Source: CAKSEI01 sp964403505 (GTDB lineage Bacteria; Bacillota; Clostridia; Oscillospirales; CAG-272). From it: 64,000 bases of DNA. The translations under genes were made by a program, and so were the position numbers. The stretch spans positions 45,250 through 109,249 of the forward strand of contig CAYOFP010000005.1 in NCBI GenBank assembly GCA_964403505.1, written 5' to 3'. Shown piece after piece: positions 6,973 to 15,132 of the stretch. Within the stretch, counting starts at the first letter, position 1. Each line of letters starts with the position of its first letter. The notes beneath the pieces are model-generated. The model was not told the origin of the DNA. It ran no database searches and saw nothing but the letters and a program-made list of their open reading frames with translations.

Positions 6973-7118
6973 AAGCAACGGAACGGTGTGAAAATCACCG
7001 ACGGGCCCGCCGCCGTAAAAAACATGCGGACGCACAGGAGTATGCCGTAAGTACTTTAAAACCATTGGGAAACCGAGAAGGTTGTGCGTCTTTGTTTTGA
7101 GTCGGAATATGTTGCCTT
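6973..7118 (+). promoter_or_regulatory. Cobalamin riboswitch
   Basis: It has the diagnostic core GGTGTGAAAATCACCGACGG followed by GCCCGCCGCCGTAA (6983-7017). The second conserved block ACCATTGGGAAACCGAGAAGGT lies at about 7060-7082, framed by GACGCACA / TGTGCGTC (7029-7036 with 7083-7090). The closing block AGTCGGAATATGTTGCC (7100-7116) corresponds to the AGTCAGGA/TACCTGCC end. P1 can form from AGCAAC (6974-6979) and GTTGC (7111-7115). It would repress the downstream DUF4430/ECF genes when B12 is abundant. The mechanism, translational or transcriptional, is not certain. Confidence 0.88.
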
Positions 7119-7194
7119 TGTTTTTTGTTTGCGAGCGCCTATATAACAAAAAAAGCTGATGATAAAATATTTTTTAAAAAACAGGAGAAACAAC

Positions 7195-7629
7195 ATGAAA
7201 AAGAATTTATTAAAAATTCTTTCCATTTGCCTTGTATTTGTGCTCGTTACGGCCGCAGCAATTACATTTACAGCGTGCAATGAGAAAGACCACGGTGCCG
7301 CAAGCGACACCCCCTCGGAGAGCGTAAACGACGCTCTCAAAACCTTTACCCTCGAGGTAACCTTCGCCGACGGCACAGTCGAAAAAAACGAGTGCACAAG
7401 CGATGCGGAAATGCTCGGCTCATACCTTACCGATGAAAAGATCATCGAGGGTGAGCAGGGCGATTACGGTATCATGATATTATCCGTTCTCGGCGAAACG
7501 CACGATTATAATGTCGATAAGTCCTATTGGGCGTTTTATATCGACGGAGAGTATGCCATGACAGGTGTTGACTCAACGCCGATCGAGGAAGGCAAAGTAT
7601 ACAGTCTCAAAGCAGAAGTTTCTGAATGA
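7195..7629 (+). CDS. DUF4430 lipoprotein, probable cobalamin-uptake component
   Basis: 144 residues from the ATG at 7195 with AGGAGA upstream. Residues 1-25 form a lipoprotein signal with the lipobox FTAC (Cys near 25). The mature part (LEVTFADGTVEKNECTSDAEMLGSYL ... SYWAFYIDGEYAMTGVDSTPIEEGKVYSL) is a DUF4430 domain, the fold also found at the C-terminus of transcobalamin/intrinsic factor. It sits behind a cobalamin riboswitch and overlaps an ECF S-component gene by 4 bp. I infer a surface lipoprotein that captures cobalamin or a corrinoid for the S component. Direct ligand evidence is absent. Confidence 0.8.
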   Translation: MKKNLLKILSICLVFVLVTAAAITFTACNEKDHGAASDTPSESVNDALKTFTLEVTFADGTVEKNECTSDAEMLGSYLTDEKIIEGEQGDYGIMILSVLGETHDYNVDKSYWAFYIDGEYAMTGVDSTPIEEGKVYSLKAEVSE

Positions 7630-8135
7630 AAAAACACTCGCTCAGAGATCTATTGATATTCGCAATGCTCGGCTCGCTGATGTTTGCTGCCACGTGCGCC
7701 ATGAAGGCATTGCCGAATATCCATCTCCTCGCACTTTTCATCGTGACTTTTACACGGGTATACCGTGCAAAGGCGCTCATCCCCATTTACGTATATGTAA
7801 TATTAGAGGGAATCTATCAGGGCTTCTCGCCGTGGTGGGTACCGTATCTCTATATCTGGGCGTTTTTATGGGCGATAACAATGCTTTTGCCGAAGAAAAT
7901 ACCGAAATATATCGAGCCTGTCGCATATTGTGCCGTGGGCGGAATATCGGGTTTTACCTTCGGTGCGTTATGGGCGCCCTGGCAGGCGCTGATGTTCGGA
8001 CTGTCGGTAAAATCCATGATAGCATGGATCATTACCGGATTTCCTTTTGATATCACACACGGAATATCAAATGTGTGTATGTGCACATTATGCGTTCCGC
8101 TGATACGGATACTCCGCAGACTTGAGCGCAGGTAA
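7626..8135 (+). CDS. ECF transporter S component, probable cobalamin specificity
   Basis: 169 residues, five to six hydrophobic segments. The N-terminus (LRDLLIFAMLGSLMFAATCAMKALPNIHLLALFIV) and the C-terminal IITGFPFDITHGISN block are typical of small ECF S components, which pair with a shared EcfA/A'/T energising module not encoded here. Translation is coupled to the DUF4430 lipoprotein through an ATGA overlap, and both lie under a cobalamin riboswitch, so the substrate is inferred to be vitamin B12 or a precursor. Substrate assignment rests on context rather than on binding residues. Confidence 0.8.
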   Translation: MKKHSLRDLLIFAMLGSLMFAATCAMKALPNIHLLALFIVTFTRVYRAKALIPIYVYVILEGIYQGFSPWWVPYLYIWAFLWAITMLLPKKIPKYIEPVAYCAVGGISGFTFGALWAPWQALMFGLSVKSMIAWIITGFPFDITHGISNVCMCTLCVPLIRILRRLERR

Positions 8136-8149
8136 ATAAATATATGATA

Positions 8150-8194
8150 AAACAGATGCCTAGACCGTTATGGGTTCATAGGTATCTGTTTTTT
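8150..8194. terminator. Bidirectional terminator between the ECF S component and hipA
   Basis: AACAGATGCCTA / TAGGTATCTGTT hairpin with TTTTTT on the plus strand and TTTTAT on the minus strand, between convergent genes. Confidence 0.75.
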
Positions 8195-8210
8195 CATAAC
8201 CTTTTTTGAT

Positions 8211-9470
8211 TTATTCGTAGCAAGCACTGAATGCAGGCCGCATATCTTCGATTTTACCGTGCGGGATATTATACTTTACAGCGAACTTCTCCCAATTGCT
8301 TTTTACCGTTTCGATGATTTCCCTTGCCATTTTTTCGGCGTCTTTTTTATCAATATTGAAGCGGTAGGCGGTTTCAATCGCCAACGGAATCGAAATACGA
8401 TTATCGTCTTCATTGACATTGAGAGATAATTCATCACCGTAAGGAACAGGATTCACATCATAGAGAGGTGAAAGTGTCCATCCGTTCTTTTTCAAAATAA
8501 ATGCGTGATTTCGCAGATGATCGTCCGTATTGGAAACCGCCATATTAAATACAATTCGTTTCCACAATTCGACTAAATCATTTTTGGGATTGCATCCGCC
8601 TGATTTTATGATCGATGCAAGATCCAAGTAGCTTGAACCATCGACAGCGGAAGCGCCGTCTGTTTTGCCGAGCAAAGTCATGGCAGAAGCAAAGTGAATA
8701 CGCTTATCCCCCTCACGGTCAAAACGCTTTACGAGAAATGTACTGCCGAGTTTTGAAAATGTTTCAAGTTTAGATTCGGGAACATTCAAGCCACACATAC
8801 GGGCCAAATCGTGAACAACCTTCTCCCATGCACCGGTATTGTTATCATCGTTTTTTGAGGGGAATTTTGCAATCCACAGATGTCCCTCTGTATCAACAAC
8901 AGTTGCTTTCGGACGGGCTCCGCCGAGGGAAGAACCGGGTCTGATCAATTGATTGAGCCATTTTTCATTCAAACCGGCGCTATCATTTTCAAATTGCCTT
9001 GAAGCTTCTTCTAATGTACGAAGCGTTGTCCACGGAGGAGCGGCTGTCTCTTTATCGTCAGATAAGAATGCACCCTCTTGCTCTAACTTAAAACGAATTC
9101 CGCCCATACGGGTTTCATCGTAAACACCGAGCAGAAAATCACTGTCATTCAGTTTTCGGGGTTTGCGTGCTTCCCTTTCCGCCTGCAAGCGCTCACGCTT
9201 CATCATCAAGACTCTGCCCCAGCGATCAGGAGATGCATCGGCAAATATTCCGAAGATCGCTCTTCCGCTTGGAAACTGTCTGCCGCCATATGTGCTCAAA
9301 TCGGGATCAAGAGAAACAGACAGTTGCGTATTCATAAGCCATTTGTCGTCATATTCAAAGGAATAATTCTCTCCGCCCTTTATGATATCTACATATAGTC
9401 TGCCGAGCAGTATCGGAGCATCGCTGCTGAAGTCATCATATACGAGTATGGTTTTTTGATTTACTGACAT
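8211..9470 (-). CDS. hipA: HipA-family serine/threonine kinase toxin
   Basis: 419 residues, about the usual HipA length. The N-terminal subdomain carries FGIFADASPDRWGR (73-86). The nucleotide/autophosphorylation loop RPGSSLGGARPK is at 177-188, KFPSKND at 202-208, KRFDRE at 248-253, the catalytic NTDDHLRNH at 314-322 and the metal-binding LYDVNP at 336-341. HipA kinases phosphorylate translation factors such as glutamyl-tRNA synthetase and cause dormancy; the target here is not known. It starts 3 bp after the hipB stop and shares its promoter. All kinase residues appear intact, so the toxin should be active. Confidence 0.92.
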   Translation of the reverse strand: MSVNQKTILVYDDFSSDAPILLGRLYVDIIKGGENYSFEYDDKWLMNTQLSVSLDPDLSTYGGRQFPSGRAIFGIFADASPDRWGRVLMMKRERLQAEREARKPRKLNDSDFLLGVYDETRMGGIRFKLEQEGAFLSDDKETAAPPWTTLRTLEEASRQFENDSAGLNEKWLNQLIRPGSSLGGARPKATVVDTEGHLWIAKFPSKNDDNNTGAWEKVVHDLARMCGLNVPESKLETFSKLGSTFLVKRFDREGDKRIHFASAMTLLGKTDGASAVDGSSYLDLASIIKSGGCNPKNDLVELWKRIVFNMAVSNTDDHLRNHAFILKKNGWTLSPLYDVNPVPYGDELSLNVNEDDNRISIPLAIETAYRFNIDKKDAEKMAREIIETVKSNWEKFAVKYNIPHGKIEDMRPAFSACYE

Positions 9471-9473
9471 ATA

Positions 9474-9794
9474 TTAGTCCCCCTTTCGAGGTGCTCTTTT
9501 TCTGGTTGTTAAATTCAAATCCTGCATTTTTCTGCCCATAGCATCATCCTTTGCCACAAGCAAAAGATCTTTGTCCATATTATTTAATGCATGCAATACG
9601 GCAGCGTATATGCCGATAGCAACAGATGGACTTCCTTTTTCAACATTCCATAGGGAAGCTCTGCTGATACCTGCTCGTTCTGCCACCAACTGAACAGATA
9701 GATTACGGCGAAGTCTTGCTAATTTGATCTGTTCTCCCATAGTTTTTAGTATATCCTCTGTCGCCGGCAATATATTATATGATGTTTTTTTCAT
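9474..9794 (-). CDS. hipB: HipB-type antitoxin (XRE repressor)
   Basis: 106 residues from the ATG at 9792-9794; the GTG nine bases upstream is part of the AGAGGTG ribosome site. The helix-turn-helix spans about residues 18-70 (GEQIKLARLRRNLSVQLVAERAGISRASLWNVEKGSPSVAIGI), followed by a basic C-terminal tail. It should neutralise HipA and repress the operon by binding the inverted TTAATGTTTATAA sites that flank the promoter. Order antitoxin-toxin and 3-bp spacing match classical hipBA modules. Confidence 0.88.
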   Translation of the reverse strand: MKKTSYNILPATEDILKTMGEQIKLARLRRNLSVQLVAERAGISRASLWNVEKGSPSVAIGIYAAVLHALNNMDKDLLLVAKDDAMGRKMQDLNLTTRKRAPRKGD

Positions 9795-9806
9795 GGCAAT
9801 CACCTC

Positions 9807-9863
9807 TTAATGTTTATTATTATAAACTATATTAAATATTTTGTCAATAATTATAAACATTAA
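9807..9863 (-). promoter_or_regulatory. hipBA promoter with paired operators
   Basis: TTGACA (9842-9847), 17 bp, TATAAT (9819-9824) on the minus strand. TTAATGTTTATTA (9807-9819) and TTATAAACATTAA (9851-9863) form an inverted pair flanking and overlapping the promoter, as expected for autoregulation by HipB. Confidence 0.75.
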
Positions 9864-9960
9864 ACACAAAATTTATTATTTCATTCTGTACAGAATCCTT
9901 GTCATAAAAAAACGATATTTATAAAAATACGAAAACAAAGACTTATTTTGTATTTTATTA

Positions 9961-9989
9961 TTGACACGTTAAGCGAATCTTGGTATAAT
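9961..9989 (+). promoter_or_regulatory. Sigma-A promoter of guaB
   Basis: TTGACA, 17 bp, TATAAT on the plus strand. The leader is only about 28 nt, too short for a purine riboswitch. Confidence 0.85.
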
Positions 9990-10023
9990 ATTTGGAAATA
10001 ATAAAAAATCAGAGGTGGAGAAT

Positions 10024-11526
10024 ATGGCTTATTTTTATCCCGAACAATCGCATACGTTTAATGAATACCTGTTAGTGCCGGGCTACTCCTCGTCCGAGTG
10101 CATTCCGGCTAATGTGACGCTTACGACCCCGCTTGTGAAATACAAGAAGGGCGAAGAACCTTCGATCAAAATGAACATTCCGCTCGTTTCTGCTATCATG
10201 CAGTCTGTCTCGGGTGACAGGCTCGCCGTGGCGTTAGCGCAGGAGGGCGGCGTATCGTTTATTTACGGCTCACAGTCGATCGAGGACGAGGCAGCTATGG
10301 TCGCACGTGTCAAAAGCTACAAGGCAGGCTTTGTAAAAAGTGATTCCAATATCTCCCCCGATCAAACACTCGAAGATATATTGAAACTGAAGGAGGAGAC
10401 AGGTCACTCCACCGTCGCAGTAACGGAGGACGGCACGGCAAACGGTAAGCTCGTCGGCATCGTCACGGGCAGAGACTACCGTGTCAGCCGCATGAGTCGT
10501 GATGAAAAGATATCCACCTTCATGACTCCGATCGACAGACTCATCACCGCCAAAGAGGGCACGACCCTGAAAGAGGCAAACGACATCATCTGGGATCACA
10601 AGCTCAATTCCTTACCTATTATAGACAACGACGGCAAGCTCGTCTCCTTTGTCTTCCGCAAGGACTACGACCAACACAAGAAAAATCCGAGCGAACTGCT
10701 CGATCCCGACAAGCGTTACGTAGTCGGCGCAGGTATCAATACCCGTGACTATGCAGAGCGTGTGCCGGCACTCGTCGAGGCAGGCGCAGACGTGCTTTGC
10801 ATCGATTCATCCGAGGGATACTCCGAGTGGCAGAAGCTCACCATCGACTGGATCCGTGCGAAATACGGCGAGCGCGTCAAGGTCGGCGCAGGCAACGTCG
10901 TCGACGCAGAGGGATTCCGATTCCTCGCTGACTGCGGCGCAGATTTCATAAAAGTAGGTATCGGCGGCGGCTCGATCTGCATCACCCGTGAAACAAAGGG
11001 TATCGGACGCGGTCAGGCAACGGCGCTGATTGACGTATGCAAAGCACGTGACGAATATTTCAAGGAAACAGGCGTATATGTCCCCGTCTGCTCGGACGGC
11101 GGTATCGTCCACGATCATCATATCACCCTCGCACTTGCAATGGGCGCAGACTTCATCATGCTCGGCAGATATTTTGCACGATTTGATGAAAGCCCGACAG
11201 AAAAAGTAAATGTCAACGGCACGCTCATGAAAGAGTATTGGGGCGAAGGCTCGAACCGTGCGAGAAACTGGCAGAGATACGACCTCGGCGGAGCGTCAAA
11301 GCTCTCGTTTGAGGAGGGCGTTGACTCGTATGTTCCGTACGCAGGCAAGCTCTCGGATAACGTACAGCAGACGCTCGCAAAGGTGCGCTCCACCATGTGC
11401 AACTGCGGTGCGATGAACATCGCCGAGCTCCAGGAGAAAGCGAAACTCACTCTGATCTCCTCCGTCAGCATCGTCGAGGGCGGCGCCCACGACGTCATGC
11501 AGAAAACGTCTAATAAACACGTATAA
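10024..11526 (+). CDS. guaB: IMP dehydrogenase
   Basis: 500 residues from the ATG at 10024, with AGGTGG nine bases upstream; a GTG at 10015 lies within that site. It oxidises IMP to XMP with NAD, the first committed step of GMP synthesis. Tandem CBS domains occupy about residues 108-222. The catalytic loop GIGGGSICITRE puts the nucleophile at Cys319, and PVCSDGGIVHDHHITLALAMGADFIMLGRYFA forms the phosphate site. The loop reads GGGS where most family members have GPGS. It has its own promoter and terminator. Confidence 0.95.
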   Translation: MAYFYPEQSHTFNEYLLVPGYSSSECIPANVTLTTPLVKYKKGEEPSIKMNIPLVSAIMQSVSGDRLAVALAQEGGVSFIYGSQSIEDEAAMVARVKSYKAGFVKSDSNISPDQTLEDILKLKEETGHSTVAVTEDGTANGKLVGIVTGRDYRVSRMSRDEKISTFMTPIDRLITAKEGTTLKEANDIIWDHKLNSLPIIDNDGKLVSFVFRKDYDQHKKNPSELLDPDKRYVVGAGINTRDYAERVPALVEAGADVLCIDSSEGYSEWQKLTIDWIRAKYGERVKVGAGNVVDAEGFRFLADCGADFIKVGIGGGSICITRETKGIGRGQATALIDVCKARDEYFKETGVYVPVCSDGGIVHDHHITLALAMGADFIMLGRYFARFDESPTEKVNVNGTLMKEYWGEGSNRARNWQRYDLGGASKLSFEEGVDSYVPYAGKLSDNVQQTLAKVRSTMCNCGAMNIAELQEKAKLTLISSVSIVEGGAHDVMQKTSNKHV

Positions 11527-11531
11527 TAATT

Positions 11532-11566
11532 AAAAGGCTGTCGCAATGCAAATGCGACAGCCTTTT
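11532..11566 (+). terminator. Terminator of guaB
   Basis: AAAAGGCTGTCGCA / TGCGACAGCCTTTT, 14-bp stem, immediately after the stop codon. Confidence 0.85.
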
Positions 11567-11767
11567 GCAAAACAGCGAGCAGTAGGGCGAACCCCCGGCG
11601 AGGGTTCGCCCTCTTTTGCGCTCTGCGCAAAATTCACCCACTCCTGCGCTTTTATAAGGCATGGGTGTTTCGCCGTCTGCGGACGGCGACAAAGGGCGCT
11701 GCCCTTTGAACCCGGTCGCTTTTTGAAAAAAGCGACGCAAAAACTTTCAATCGGGCGCCGTTCTTTT
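11567..11767. repeat. Chain of palindromic units
   Basis: Successive hairpins: GGGCGAACC / GGTTCGCCC, TTTTGCGC / GCGCAAAA, GCCGTC / GACGGC, AAAGGGC / GCCCTTT and GTCGCTTTTT / AAAAAGCGAC. No supported gene. It leads into the 90-bp repeat at 11768-11857. Confidence 0.6.
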
Positions 11768-11857
11768 CCCGGCGCAAGACATGTCTTGCGCCCAACAAAA
11801 GTTTTTGAGAGGGGTGCGGGGGACACTTTTTGTAAAAAGTATCCCCCGCAAAAACCC
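11768..11857 (-). repeat. 90-bp stop-codon-adjacent repeat, copy 1
   Basis: It contains GGCGCAAGACATGTCTTGCGCC and GGGGGACACTTTTT / AAAAAGTATCCCCC hairpins. A second, diverged copy lies at 43603-43692. In minus orientation it begins 2 bp after the stop of the polysaccharide deacetylase gene, where it may serve as a transcript end. Confidence 0.65.
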
Positions 11858-11859
11858 CA

Positions 11860-13308
11860 TCAATTATTTATCCCATGATGTACCGTAGGCGAATACGCAT
11901 CGAGCGTGGCGAAGGTATATCCCCGTGCGATGCAATACTCGAGTATCCTCGGCATAGCGGCGATTGTCGCCGGCTTCAGGTCGTGCATGAGTATCACGGC
12001 GCTCGACTGCGCCTCGATGCCGTTTATCACATTATGATAGATCACATCGGGGTCGGTCGTCCCCGTATCGTTCGAGCCGACATTCCAGTCGAAATAGTGA
12101 TACCCCATCGACTGAACGAGCTCTGACAGCTTCGTCATGATTCCCTCGCAAAAACGTGCGCTGACGGTATTCGAGCTGCCGCCCGGGAAGCGCATGATGT
12201 TCGCATACGAGCCTGTCTGAGCCTTAACTACCTCCTGCATGGAATTGAAATCATGCAGATACGTATCGACAGAGGCATAGATCGAAAACTCGTGTGTATA
12301 TGTATGGATCCCTATTGCGTGCCCTTCATTCTTTTCCCGTGCGATAAGCGGCAGATAATCCGGGAACTGCGCCGTGACAAAGAATGTGGCCCTGACGCCG
12401 TATTCTTTCAGAATATCGAGCAGCTCGGGCGTGTAATGGCAGGGGCCGTCATCGAATGTCAGATACACTATATGATCTCCCTGCGGCGTACCGTCCGACG
12501 GCGGAGGAGCAACGGGAACATATACCGTGACAGTCCGTGTCTGCGTAGCGGTATTCCCTGCCGCATCGCTCACGGTATATCTGACCTCGTAGACGCCTGC
12601 GATTTCACAGTTCACGTTGTTTTCTACCGTCACCCGATCGGTAACATCGCCGTCGGCATTATCGGAAGCGGTATATCCCGGTTCGTCATATTGACCGCCG
12701 ACCTTAATATATAGTTCCGTATCGCCCTCGAGGGACAGAACGGGAGCCTCGGTATCATCGACGGTTATAACGGGTATCTCGAGCACAGCCTCATTGCCCG
12801 ACAAATCAGACACGCTGAGCCGGAGCATGGTATCGGTGCGTTCCTCGACCACCTTATCCGTGATATCGCCGTCATAATTATCTGTCGCTTTATAATGCGC
12901 AATATATTCCTTACCACGGAATACCGTAAATTTTTCCTCCTCGCATACGATCACGGGTTTTGTCGTATCGACGACCGAGACCTTACGGTATGCGGTGATC
13001 TTTTTATTCCCATACTCTGTGACATACTCGACGGTATATTCTCCGATCGTATTTACATCGATATCGTCGCTTTCCTTTACCTCTGTATCACGAAAACCGG
13101 TGATGTTACCCCCGTATTTTCCCTGCGCTCCCTCATCGGTATACTCGGAAAAGACCTCGATCGCCTTATTTCCGCCGTTTATCGTCAATGAGAGTTTTGG
13201 ATAAAAGATAAAAATATAACAAGCTGCGCCGATAATGAGCGCACATACAGCCAGACAAATGGCCGCAAATAAAACTTTTTTATTCTTTAATAAATATTTG
13301 ATTTTCAT
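11860..13308 (-). CDS. Membrane-anchored polysaccharide deacetylase with Ig-like domains
   Basis: 482 residues. An N-terminal membrane anchor (about 11-36) is followed by two to three Ig-like/DUF5011-type modules (about 40-265), each ending in A-G-N-x-A or N-x-x-x-GDIT-type turns. A NodB deacetylase domain follows with motif 1 TFDDGP (284-289), motif 2 HTYTH (335-339) and motif 3 RFPGGSSN (373-380). Metal-binding Asp/His/His are present. The expected role is deacetylation of peptidoglycan or another extracellular glycan; the substrate is not predictable. The ribosome site is weak (AAGGGA). The stop codon lies 2 bp from a dispersed repeat. Confidence 0.88.
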   Translation of the reverse strand: MKIKYLLKNKKVLFAAICLAVCALIIGAACYIFIFYPKLSLTINGGNKAIEVFSEYTDEGAQGKYGGNITGFRDTEVKESDDIDVNTIGEYTVEYVTEYGNKKITAYRKVSVVDTTKPVIVCEEEKFTVFRGKEYIAHYKATDNYDGDITDKVVEERTDTMLRLSVSDLSGNEAVLEIPVITVDDTEAPVLSLEGDTELYIKVGGQYDEPGYTASDNADGDVTDRVTVENNVNCEIAGVYEVRYTVSDAAGNTATQTRTVTVYVPVAPPPSDGTPQGDHIVYLTFDDGPCHYTPELLDILKEYGVRATFFVTAQFPDYLPLIAREKNEGHAIGIHTYTHEFSIYASVDTYLHDFNSMQEVVKAQTGSYANIMRFPGGSSNTVSARFCEGIMTKLSELVQSMGYHYFDWNVGSNDTGTTDPDVIYHNVINGIEAQSSAVILMHDLKPATIAAMPRILEYCIARGYTFATLDAYSPTVHHGINN

Positions 13309-13355
13309 TTTTCACTTATTTCCCTTTTTCTGAAAGTCGAAGCTGTCGGGTCTCG

Positions 13356-13847
13356 TCAGCTTAACATTTCTTTGATATCATGCGCCGCATCACCGGCACT
13401 TCCGCCCCTCCACTCATATGTGATATCCGCATATTTTTCGTAATACGGCACTCGCTCACGGTACATATCCGACAGCGTCTGCCCGTCATGCAAAACGATA
13501 CCCCGTGTGGTGGGATTCTTTATGCGCCTGTTCATCTCTTCGCAGGAGATCTTGATATATATTATCTTGCCCGTTTTACGGAAATGCTCCATCGCTTCCT
13601 CGCAGAAGACTGTACTGCCGCCCGTCGCGATCACGGTATGATCAACGTCGAGCGAGGCGTTGATCTCGTTTTCGAGGCTCGAAAAATACGCATTTCCCTG
13701 TTTGTTTATTATCTCCTGCAGCGGCATGCCTGCCGCCTTTTGTATAACAAGATCGGAATCGATAAAATCATACGACAGCATCTTCGCTAAGATAACTCCG
13801 ACAATGCTCTTTCCGCTGCTCGGCATTCCTATCAAAATATAATTCAT
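13356..13847 (-). CDS. aroK: Shikimate kinase
   Basis: 163 residues from the ATG at 13847 with GAGGG six bases upstream; an in-frame upstream TTG would extend into the leader. It phosphorylates shikimate with ATP in the chorismate pathway. Walker A is GMPSSGKS, the substrate Asp is in DFIDSDLVI, and the substrate loop is ATGGSTV, with Ser in place of the third Gly of the usual TGGG. The lid is TTRG and the C-terminal RVPYYEKYADI matches the family. No other aromatic-pathway gene adjoins it. Confidence 0.85.
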   Translation of the reverse strand: MNYILIGMPSSGKSIVGVILAKMLSYDFIDSDLVIQKAAGMPLQEIINKQGNAYFSSLENEINASLDVDHTVIATGGSTVFCEEAMEHFRKTGKIIYIKISCEEMNRRIKNPTTRGIVLHDGQTLSDMYRERVPYYEKYADITYEWRGGSAGDAAHDIKEMLS

Positions 13848-13879
13848 ATTATCCCTCGTTTCCCCTTTATTCAACAAAT

Positions 13880-13908
13880 ATTATACAATTATTTTTGAAT
13901 AATGTAAA
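13880..13908 (-). promoter_or_regulatory. Sigma-A promoter of aroK
   Basis: TTTACA, 17 bp, TATAAT on the minus strand, giving a leader of about 26 nt. Confidence 0.75.
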
Positions 13909-13954
13909 CACATAAATATTACTTTTTCAGAAAAACAGTGAGGTAAATAAAACA

Positions 13955-13982
13955 GACGCTGATTTTTATAAAAATCAGCGTC
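13955..13982 (-). terminator. Terminator of asnA
   Basis: A perfect 28-bp palindrome, GACGCTGATTTTT / AAAAATCAGCGTC, with TGTTTTATTT following on the minus strand. A shorter version of the same stem follows hprK at 43504-43532. Confidence 0.8.
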
Positions 13983-13995
13983 CTATCTTTTATTA

Positions 13996-15003
13996 TTACA
14001 ATAGCTGTATTCCTGCCGCTTTGCACAGGCGCTTTGTTTCCTCATCCCATACAGAGACCTGCACCTCGCCGATATGCGCCTTTTGTAAAAGAAGCATGCA
14101 GAGCCTCGACTGACCGATGCCGCCGCCGATCGTATACGGCAGATTCCCTGCGAGCAGTTCACGGTGAAACTCCATATTCCTACGCTCGTCTGCACCTGCC
14201 TCGGAGAGCTGTCTGTCGAGTGACTCGGGGCTGACACGGATGCCCATACTCGACACCTCGTATGCGATATCGAGGAGCTCGTTATAAAAGAGGATATCGC
14301 CGTTCAGCGACCAGTCGTCATAGTCGGGCGCACGTCCGTCATGCTTGATACCGCTTTTCAGCTTACCGCCGATCTCCATGATAAACGCCGTGTGATGCTC
14401 ACGCAGGTAGTTATATTCCCTCTCCTTCGGCGAGAGATCGGGCCACATATCCTCAAGCTCCTGAGTCGTTACAAACGATACTTCTCTCGACAGCTCGAGC
14501 GTTATCTCGGGAAATATCTTTTTTATCTCGTCGAGGGTATCGCATATGGCGCTCACCTCTTTTTTTACAGTATCTTTGAGATAATCCTTATTACGGTCGT
14601 TTACATTTATAATCTTTTCCCAGTCCCACTGGTCGGTATATACCGAATGGATGCAGTCAAGCTCCTCGTCACGCCGGATAGCGTTCATGTCGGTATAAAG
14701 ACCCGTTCCCTCGTGGAAATCGTACTTTTTCAGCGCCATACGCTTCCATTTAGCAAGAGAGTGAACGATCTCCGCCTCTGTCCCTGTCGCCATAATGTCA
14801 AAGGATACGGGACGCTCGACTCCGTTCAGATCGTCGTTCAGGCCGGTGGAATGCTCGACAAAAAGAGGCGCCGAGACACGCTTCAGATTCAGCGCATCGC
14901 ACAGCTTTTCGGCAAATGTCTTCTTTATGATATCGATCGCCCTCTGTGTATGGTAAATATCGAGCGCACTATGATAATTATCAGGTATAATTACTTTTTC
15001 CAT
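13996..15003 (-). CDS. asnA: Aspartate-ammonia ligase
   Basis: 335 residues, the normal AsnA length. It makes asparagine from aspartate, ammonia and ATP with a class II aminoacyl-tRNA synthetase-like fold. Conserved blocks are present: VSAPLFVEHSTGLNDDLNG, RPVSFDI, AEIVHSLAKWKRMALKKY, YTDMNAIRRDEELDCIHSVYTDQWDWE, and C-terminal LPYTIGGGIGQSRLCMLLL. It is divergently transcribed from glnA, with facing -35 boxes, so both ammonia-assimilating enzymes may share one control region. Confidence 0.95.
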   Translation of the reverse strand: MEKVIIPDNYHSALDIYHTQRAIDIIKKTFAEKLCDALNLKRVSAPLFVEHSTGLNDDLNGVERPVSFDIMATGTEAEIVHSLAKWKRMALKKYDFHEGTGLYTDMNAIRRDEELDCIHSVYTDQWDWEKIINVNDRNKDYLKDTVKKEVSAICDTLDEIKKIFPEITLELSREVSFVTTQELEDMWPDLSPKEREYNYLREHHTAFIMEIGGKLKSGIKHDGRAPDYDDWSLNGDILFYNELLDIAYEVSSMGIRVSPESLDRQLSEAGADERRNMEFHRELLAGNLPYTIGGGIGQSRLCMLLLQKAHIGEVQVSVWDEETKRLCKAAGIQLL

Positions 15004-15037
15004 TGCTTCCTCCGTAGGATCATTCTTTTTTCATCTT

Positions 15038-15100
15038 ATTTTATTACATATCACCTATTTTGTCAAGCAAATTGACAAACGAAAGATGATATTATATAAT
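15038..15100. promoter_or_regulatory. Divergent asnA / glnA promoters with palindromic -35 junction
   Basis: Minus strand (asnA): TTGACA (15061-15066), 17 bp, TAAAAT (15038-15043). Plus strand (glnA): TTGACA (15072-15077), 17 bp, TATAAT (15095-15100). The two -35 boxes form TGTCAA-GCAAA-TTGACA, a natural site for a shared regulator. Confidence 0.8.
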
Positions 15101-15132
15101 TATATATAGACTACATTACGGAGGATGCCCGA

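Noticed and set aside
10003..10023. Purine riboswitch before guaB
   Set aside because: The promoter leaves only about 28 nt of leader, too short for a riboswitch.
11546..11878. Overlapping open frames in the repeat region after guaB
   Set aside because: They run through palindromic repeats on both strands and give no consistent protein.
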